In this document: one piece after another, positions 56,216 through 64,000 of the stretch
How the letters are laid out: each line of letters begins with the position of its first letter
Numbering within the stretch: position 1 is the first letter of the stretch
DNA from: Artemia franciscana
Taxonomy: Eukaryota; Arthropoda; Branchiopoda; Anostraca; Artemiidae
DNA: 64,000 bases
Assembly: GCF_032884065.1 (NCBI RefSeq)
Contig: NW_027063379.1
Location: 1,179,869 to 1,243,868 of the forward strand
Direction of reading: 5' to 3'
Program-made: the position numbers and the translations under genes
The notes under the pieces: generated by a model
What the model saw: the letters and a program-made list of their open reading frames with translations, nothing else
What the model was told of the DNA's origin: nothing
The model's database searches: none

Positions 56216-57220
56216 ATCTAAAGCAATTTTTATCGAGTTCTCTTATATAATACATACTTGTGTTATGGGTGATAAAAATGATGATAGGAACAAATCCAAA
56301 TAAAACGACATAATTTTAAGTCCCAAATTTATATAGTTTTCACTCGAAATTACTTGCCCCTGGATGAACTAGTAGAAAACCAAATAAAAATTATAATTAA
56401 GATTTGTCAGAAAAAAAAAATAGTCGTCAAACCTCTAAGTTTGTAATAATTAACTCCCAACCCAGATTACAGACGTTTGGGGCTGTTTTAGAGCCTATCC
56501 CTATTTTGTCCCCCATTCGCTTCATTGCATCCAGATATTAAAAAAAAATTTCCCCCTTTCATCACAGAAAAATGAATAAATATCCCACAAGTTTCGCCTT
56601 TTTTTAGTTTTTTTATTGTCTGATGGTCCGGTCCATGTTCTTGCATTTTTGTTTGTTCCCCCCCCCCAACTCTTTTTTTGTATCCCTTTTAACTTTTATA
56701 TATTGTATATTTCGTTTCCCTTTTTGTGTTTATTCGCTTATTTTTGTCCACCCCTCCCCCTCTTCTACCAGTTTATATCTTATTAACTTTTTTATTTACT
56801 TTATGCAGTTGAATTATTGACACTTATTTAGTGTGCCTTTTAATTTCTATGTATATTTTTATCTCATTTTTTCTTATTCACTTATTTCTCCCTCCCCTTT
56901 TTTTAATGTCCTTTATCATTTTTTTTTTTCATACTTGTATCTGTTTAAGTTTACTTGGATTAGCTTTTATCGTTTTAACTTTTTCATTGACTTTTTACAG
57001 CTAAATTATTTACTCACAATTGATTATTCATGATAATTTTTCTCTTTCGTTGTTGTTTTTGTAGTTTTGCCAGTGTTCGTGTAACCATGTGATTTTTCGA
57101 TTTCAAAGACCTAATTTGGCCATTTGTGGGCTTGTGATAGCGATTTTTTTAAAATAAATACCGTATATTATCTAAACGTTTTCTAAAACGTGTGTATATA
57201 TAGTCTTAGGATTTAGTTGG
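56216..57220. other. T-rich low-complexity region
   Basis: Frames at 56623-56820 and 56833-57033 are Phe/Tyr/Leu/Ser-rich because the DNA is T-rich. No protein support. Confidence 0.4.
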
Positions 57221-57229
57221 ATATTACCC

Positions 57230-58600
57230 TCATTGTTCCCTGACAGTTTTAACTGATTATCCTTAGCTATTGCCGAGATGTTGACGATGTCCCCTTGTGA
57301 AAAATTGGAAGTAAATAGTTTATTTGGATTTAAATCAATACGTAGTCATAGTCTGCCACTTAATACCTTTAGATTTTCCTGAAATATTACAGGTACACCA
57401 TTTACACAGAGTATGTCCATATACTGTCTTATGATTTTGCAAAACATACCCCTCTTCAGGCACTGAATATCAGCTTAATGCACTTAGGCATTTCTGATAT
57501 TTTGCAGTTGCACCCTTAGACAACTTGGATATACCTCCGTCACTAGAAGAGACTTCAACAGCCTTCTCACCATTAATTGAAAGTGAATTGTGACTGTTGA
57601 ACTAAACTGTGTATAACACAGTTAATGACAAGATACCCTTAGCCATTCCAGAGACGTTTCAAATCCACCTATTGTATAGAGCTGGGACAAAAAGTGTTTT
57701 TTCAAAATTGTTCAGCATCCTAATTACAGTACCCTGAACGTTTCAATTTAAAGCAGTGTATCAAGTATAAAAAGATGCATGGGTTAAAATATGGTTCTAC
57801 TAAACCATATGAACAATTGTTCAATACCCATAGATATTCCTGAAATACTACAGATATATATATTTTTGACAATATTGATACATAGTACAACATCTGTTTC
57901 AAAACTTGATGAAAGTTTCAACAAGATACCTTTAGCTATTCCAGAGACATTGCAAATCCACCTGTTATACGGATCTACGACGCAAAGCCTCGTTTGACAT
58001 TTTTCATTACCCTAATTATCGTACCCTGAATGTTTCAATATAATGCCATTAAAAATCCCCACAATATTACAAATATGCCCTCTTGAAAACTAGGAAGCAC
58101 ATAGTGTGTCTTTTGATTAAGTTCTATTTCTACCACAATATTCCCAGAAAGTACAAACTTATTTCCATTAGCCGCTCCTAAGATCTCACAAAAGCTAATT
58201 TAGAACACCTGGAGGTACACAATGCCTTATAATTTAGTTCACTATTTCTAGAACATTCCATGAAAGATTCAAATTGATATCTTCAGCCGCTTCTGATTTA
58301 TTGCAGATCCATATTTTTGACAATAATGATCCATATCGTGTTTTCTGCTAGTTAAACATTCCCCAAATTATGCCCTGAAACTTTTTATTAGTACTAACAG
58401 GCTTCCCTAAGACATTGCTGATGCAATTTTTTGAGACCCTACATCCACTAAGTATTTTTTTATATAGTTCAGCATCTCCATTGACATTTTTGAAAGTGGC
58501 CTTGTAACTAAGGTTGCCCAGCCTATTTGAGAACCCCAAAAAAGATGGGCACTTTGAAAAAATTGGAGAGAAAAACGTTAACCAAACGAAAATCATTGTA
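57230..58600. repeat. Degenerate tandem repeats, period about 293 bp
   Basis: 'attccagagac.tt.caaatc' occurs at about 57645 and 57939, and 'taccctgaa.gtttcaat' at about 57731 and 58023, both about 293 bp apart. Weaker relatives lie at 57.3-57.5 and 58.25-58.4 kb. Confidence 0.6.
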
Positions 58601-58689
58601 AACGGTGGGTATGCACTACCCTTTTTATGTCCGTACCTATGCCCATTTTTTGCTTGAATTTCTATTTTGATTTTTCTTTACTCGTATAA

Positions 58690-59240
58690 GACGGGTATTG
58701 CTGTATTAAAAAACCCTCTGTTTAAAAAAACGTAGGGTAAAACACAACAAACTGAAGTTTAACATCGGTCAAATACCTTACTTCCCCAACAAAATGATTT
58801 GACTGAAGAGAATTGATCAATATATATACATAAACTACACTCTATGCAGGCTTCTATAGCCTTATCCTAAACTAGCTTCGGTTAAACTAAATTATTTGTG
58901 TTCTTTAAATTTAAAACATTTCAACTTCTTTTTACTAGGGATAAGATGAAAAGCAAAACTATCAAAAGTTGCACCTCTTCATGCGTTTTGTAATATTTAC
59001 TTCTTTCTAATTTTATCCACTTACCAATTTTTCAGACAAAAATGCTTATAACAATATGTAATATTAAAGAGAAAAATATGGACATTGAAAACTATGGTAT
59101 GCCCCAGCCTCCTGTTCCACTTGTAGATCATTTTAGCAAGGCTTTTCATCAATCTATTTTTTGTTAAAAATTTGCCCTGAAAAATGGAAAAGTCTTACAT
59201 ATACAAGAGCTACTCTCTATATAGGGTCCTATAATCTCCT
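58690..59240. repeat. Diverged partial copy of the 35.0-35.5 kb block
   Basis: Shares 'ggataagatgaaaagcaaaa' and 'acatatacaagagctactct' with 35.1-35.5 and 47.7-48.05 kb. Module E is not preserved. Confidence 0.6.
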
Positions 59241-60780
59241 CCTCCCTTACTTCTGAAGAAATAAGTTGTCTATTTACTACAGATTCAATATATTTTTAAG
59301 ATTAATATTATTACAAGGAACTTTTGTGAAATGTAAAGTGAAAGGATTGAAAGATCCTGCCCCCTTAGTTCTGAGCGGGGGGCTGCTGCATTGTCAAAGG
59401 CTCAGATATGACTTGTGTTGCCCTTTAAAATAAGTATACAACATGCAATCTAACAGTCCGACTTCTTACATAGTATCGAACGTGTTACATTCTACCAGCT
59501 GGTTTGACTGTTCGAAATGACACTTGTTTCAGTCCATAGTCATATGGACATGTGTCGAGATATTTAGCTACTAGGGTAACGAAAAAAATAACAAAAAGTT
59601 AAAAGTAAATTATAAAAAAAACGAGTCTTATCCTGTGTTCTTACCATAATCATACATTTATAAAGGTAACACTCGAAGATATTTAACCCTGGCTCACTTT
59701 GTAAAAACCCAATCTTCTTCCAGGGGATCCCTATAGAACTTGGTGACTCGATGACATTGCACGTTCCTATAAATGTCCCCAAAATTGTTATTTTGAGAGA
59801 TTAAAGGCTCGGAGGGAACAAGAATATGGCTGAAGTAAATGGAATGTGAAACCAGAAAAAGTTACACATTAAAGGGGTTCCAACCGAACCTCCTACACAT
59901 TGTGCCCGCCCCATACAATACCAACACATGGGAGGCAACAACAATGGACAGACAAAAGGAAATACAGCATATCAACAGCAATTCTGGTAAATTAATACGA
60001 AAATTCATAATTGATATAGGGAAAGTTGACACACTACTGAATTCCTTTTGTCGTGTTTTTTTTTTTTTTCAAATATACCAATCCAGTTGGTTGTTAAAAT
60101 ATCCCATCCCCACCCAACCCAAATGGTCCCATATTTAGCCCAAATGATGCATAGAAACTGAAAGGAAAGACTAAACCGATAAAAAATCATTATTAAAAAA
60201 ACTTGGGAATAAATGCTAAAATATTATCTGTGACAAGACAACATCCATTTTATTTTTGATATGTAATCTTTTTGTTAGCCTTTAGTCAAGAGGAGGGAGA
60301 ATTGACTTTTAAAAAAAAACTATTAAAGAAAACCCAGCAAAAATCCACTTTGTTTTTGAAAAATTAATTTTTAAAATCTTACCAACAAAGAAGTTTTTCA
60401 TAGAAAAGTAAAGAGCTATATTAAATAAAAAACGAGAAAAAATAATGTTAAATAACAATTTAAGCTTTAAACAAAAATGAATCATACAATTAACAAATTT
60501 CATTTCGATTCGTATGTTTTTATCTGTCATAATAGAAGAAAAAATGAAAATAATCACATTAAGCAGAATTACTGGGAAGTAATGAACAACATAGACTAAT
60601 GGTTTAGTATATACTGACATCCGTTTTTCAAAGCTTAGGCAACTTTGGAATTATGAGCGTTATAAAACTTAAAACGTTCAAAATATATTTAGTTTTCGGT
60701 AAATTTTAAATTTTACAAATTTTCAGGCGAATTTCACAGGCTTTTACAATACGATTACAAGTCCTAAGGACACCACTTAT
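59241..60780. other. No gene supported
   Basis: Several frames of 60-103 residues are low-complexity (K/N- or F/I-rich). The short repeat at 59718-59768 is shared with 55213-55262. Confidence 0.35.
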
Positions 60781-61625
60781 AACCCTTTCCCCAAAGATCT
60801 GAGGGGCTGTGTCTACCCCAAAGGCATTGTTATATGACAAGTGGACTATTAAAAAAAGCTATCTAAAATTTTGATCAGATATTTAAATCATTCAAATTTG
60901 ATCAAAATATTCGATGGCCCTCTGGATGAAAATAAGTTTGTCTGATATATTTGGGGGAAAGGGTGTTGGAGGGGGGGGGGCTAGTTGCCCACTGATCACT
61001 TTTGACTCTTAAAAAGAAAACTAGAACTTTCCATATCAAATCAGACTGTTTCTAATTTGATATGACCATTCCCTCTATAATAATCTTACATACTCCCAGG
61101 ACAAAACTTAAAACTCTTTCCCTCGTGCTCTGAGGGGATCTGTTAATCCAAGGGTAATTGTCATAAAACACAAGGACTAGCTGGGGGAAGGATGCGTGGG
61201 AAACCTGTCAATTTTACCTCTAAAAAAGTGAAAATAGAACTTGAAATTCCCAATCAAATGAGCCTTATCCAAAATCTATATGACAACCCCATTGGCAATA
61301 ACCTTATATGCCCCAGGACACCCTTTCCCAAACCTTAGGGGACTGTGGCAACCCCAGAGGCATTGTTATATAAGAAGTGGACTTCAATTAACAAAAGGCT
61401 GATCTCAAAATTTTAGCCAGATACACTTCGGGGGAAAGAGCGTTAGGTGGCTAGTTGCCTTCTAATCACTTTTCACTATTAAAATAAAACTAGAAATTTC
61501 AAAACAAATGAGCCATTATCAAAGTTGATATGACAACCCCATCGAAAATAACTTTAGATGCCCCTAGGTCACAACTTACAACTCTTACCCCCCAGCTCTT
61601 GGGAGCTATGTCAGCCCCAGAGGTT
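60781..61625. repeat. Monomer repeat array, third location
   Basis: Units with 'gggctagttgcc', 'tgatcacttttgactcttaa' and 'aataaccttatatgccccag' match the arrays at 33.9-35.1 kb. Direct orientation, diverged. Confidence 0.7.
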
Positions 61626-62074
61626 AAATTGAATTATATATTCACAATGTTTTGCATTTTTTTCAATTAAACTTGTATGAATCATAAGAAATTTCAAATT
61701 AAAATCATAAATGTGGCGCATAAAACGTAGGGTTTTGTTGACGTTACTATTCTGAAAAAAAAGACAAAAGAATTTCTTTTGAAATTTGAACTCAGATGCA
61801 ACTTGTGTCAAATTACAGCTGTTTGTATAGGTAGGACTTTTGATAGGAAATAGATGCACATCTAGAAATAAAAGGCTTTTGGAAAAAAAAAATTTTTTAC
61901 TTAAAAGCTGCATGACATTTGACAAAAACAAGGAATTATAATCTAGAAATCGAGGGTGATTTTAATCCTTGGGGAAATAAAGAAAGGTTAAAAGAAAAAC
62001 AGATATTTCGACAAGGATCTCGGGCAACCGGCAGTAAAAACAAAGCAAACAAAAAAACATTCATTTTGAAAAAC

Positions 62075-62200
62075 GGTCATGGTTCTAATAGGAGTGAGGT
62101 TCAAAGAGCCTTCACTTACGCACAGAGACACGGATGGATACTATTCTCCTTTTATTTGTGGGATTCAAAATTGATCGGATTCAGAAAATAGGCTGTAATA
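62075..62200 (+). pseudogene. Broken copy of module B
   Basis: Recognisable as GSNRSEV, FTYAQRHGWI and YLWDSKLIG in shifted frames. The acceptor is lost (gaaaaacggtc), with a small deletion after ACGCACAGAG and a stop after the ATTCAAAAT position. Confidence 0.55.
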
Positions 62201-62209
62201 ATAATAAAA

Positions 62210-62211
<2 letters not shown>

Positions 62212-62255
<44 letters not shown>
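62212..62255. repeat. 44-base poly(A) tract
   Basis: The inverted equivalent of the poly(T) tracts at 36089 and 48651, again just after module B. Confidence 0.95.
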
Positions 62256-62257
<2 letters not shown>

Positions 62258-62900
62258 AATGAATGTAGGAAAAATCAAATTTTGACCCAGTGAGACTTGT
62301 GATTAATAAATCCAGATCACAACTAATTTACCAAAAGTACTACAAAACCTGGTTAATTGTCACATTTTAGTAAAAATGATAGTTTGAAATAATAGGACTC
62401 TTTGGGTGTTTTATACTTTCGCTTTTTAGATCTGTAATTACTTATACGGTTTGGCAGCGTAGTATCTATTTTGTCTGACATTTTGTTAACAACACTGCAA
62501 TAAAAATTGTTCTTATGGTATTTCTAAATAATAGGAAATTTATTACCTATATGCAATTCAGGGTATATATTTGCACATTAAAAGGGAGGGGGTTGGAAAG
62601 TCATTTCTGCGGTTAGTATCACTTAGTGTATGCTCGTTTTATAAATAAAACTTCCTATCCTGACAGTGTTCTCCATTCTCCTAACAAACCCATTTATTGC
62701 TTTAATATCATATTTTTCTGTGTTTTTTTCCATTGTTTGGTCTGTCGTAGTACCGATTGTGCTGAGTAGCCTCGAATATATCAAGTTTAAAATGACTGAC
62801 TGTGATGAATATTGGGAAAAAACACTATTTCAAATGTGTTAAAAACTTGAATAATAATTCAACATGGAGAGTAGCTCTTGTGTATGTAATACCTTTTATT

Positions 62901-64000
62901 CGATTAATTTTCACCTCTCAAAAGCCGCCTCCCCTCCACTCCCCTCCCCCTCAATGGCTAAACAACCATATTTCTTTTTTATTTAAAGCTAAGCTTTCCC
63001 AGATGTATTTATACCTGTCATATCGGTTTCAGCTTCAATTGCACCGTTAGGTAACAGCAAGAACACTGACTATATATTTTGCCAATCTCTATGTTTTCTT
63101 CAGGTAGTAACCAACACCAGGTAGGCTCTTCTGGCAACTTTTGACAGTTGCTCCAACTGGGAAAACGCAGATCTAGATCGCTTGTCAGCATGATCGCATG
63201 GAGAAGATATTTCCTTCTAGATGGTATGGTTGTGATTTGTCTAACGGACATTTTGGACAGATGAATTTGGGGTGAGTCATTTGCTGAAATTTAAAATTTA
63301 TCAAATAAGAACAATATTATTGATTTTAGTACAAAAATTTTTCCTATGGACTGTTAACGTCCGTAAATAAATACTTCAACCTTTTAAATTAAAAAACAGG
63401 CTTCAGTTTTCAAAGTTGTAGCGCCTCACACTGGAATCAAGAAAAAATGTATTGTTTTTTAGTTTAATTTCAGTTTTATTTAAAATTATACTTAAATGTT
63501 CAATTTTGTTCAAAAAGTTGTTTGGAATTGTAATTTTCTTTTAAATATAATTAAATTGATGTGTTTTTTCTGTTGTTTTACTTTTTACCTCTTCTTCTTC
63601 TCTCTCTTTCATAACATAATTTAAACTATGAAATCCAAACATTCTTAAATTAAGTTAATATCCTTCATTTAATAGTCAAAAGTCAACTGACAAACGGATT
63701 TATTTATAGTCCTTTTTCTTTCTCACCTATAATGGATCTCCATCTTTAGGGAAATTTAAAAGAAATAGATTTTAGAACTAAAATCAACTTGGTGGCCTTG
63801 GAATAAAAGAGTTAAGGGCCATGGCTAATTGAAGAAAAACCCAAGATTGATAGTCTGAGTAAGAGGCAAAGCTGGCAAAAGGTTTTTTTTCTATATTGAT
63901 CATCTGATTGATTACTGTTTTTTTTTAAGGAGATTGAAACTTTTTCCCATAACTTAACGAGTTAGTTTTGTTATTAATAAATAATCTTGAATCTATTTTA
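62901..64000. repeat. Third copy of the 39.9-40.5 kb block, with an empty insertion site
   Basis: Matches 39890-40540 and 50130-50440 plus 52899-52940. At 63831-63845 it reads 'gaagaaaaacccaag' without the 2.46-kb element E4, and so serves as the unoccupied site. Confidence 0.8.

Larger units (their letters stand above)
61640..62900 (-). repeat. Block alpha, inverted copy 4
   Basis: Reverse orientation relative to 26.7-27.9 and 35.4-36.7 kb. It includes the relative of the 31.75-31.94 kb stretch and of module B. Confidence 0.75.

Noticed and set aside
56623..57033. Two hydrophobic ORFs that could look like membrane proteins
   Set aside because: They are produced by T-rich DNA and have no conserved features.
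60309..60620. 103-aa minus-strand ORF rich in Phe, Ile and Asn
   Set aside because: AT-driven composition; no copy elsewhere and no motif.

Overview
This is eukaryotic, AT-rich, gene-poor DNA, almost certainly from an invertebrate. It holds intron-like structure, LINE, Penelope, Helitron and integrase-bearing elements, long homopolymers and segmental duplications, and no bacterial operons. Some repeats (the 45.1-46.9 kb hairpin insertion and the 295-bp monomers) resemble repeats I associate with brine shrimp (Artemia). That is recall, not a search, so I only suggest a crustacean-like arthropod.

Region 1 (0.2-12.9 kb): two tandem direct copies of an element with a retroviral/Ty3-type DD35E integrase. 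No reverse transcriptase is visible. Upstream lies a weak P-loop ORF; downstream lie a Ser/Lys-rich ORF and several unrecognised ORFs, two of them with membrane segments. Both copies are broken, mostly at different places. It may be a truncated Ty3/gypsy element or a Polinton-like element; I cannot decide.

Region 2 (13.1-23.6 kb): a Penelope-like element (reverse transcriptase plus GIY-YIG domain) whose 3' end is folded back as a large inverted repeat; a small terminal-inverted-repeat element; and a decayed Helitron (Rep HUH motif and Pif1-type helicase) interrupted by a LINE 3' fragment.

Region 3 (26.7-64 kb): a mosaic of duplicated blocks. A roughly 10-kb block at 32.1-42.0 kb recurs at 42.9-54.6 kb, with partial copies at 26.7-31.9 kb and 59-64 kb, one of them inverted. 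A repeat family with hairpins at both ends and 1 to 8 internal monomers of about 295 bp is scattered through it. Two insertions can be compared with empty sites inside this window. A LINE with an open reverse transcriptase ORF (28.3-30.0 kb) sits inside one copy.

Hidden in the duplicated blocks, on the minus strand, are short exon-like modules with good splice sites, matching phases, a stop codon and an AATAAA signal. They are intact in two block copies and broken in the others. This is the best candidate for an unannotated host gene family here. I do not recognise its protein.
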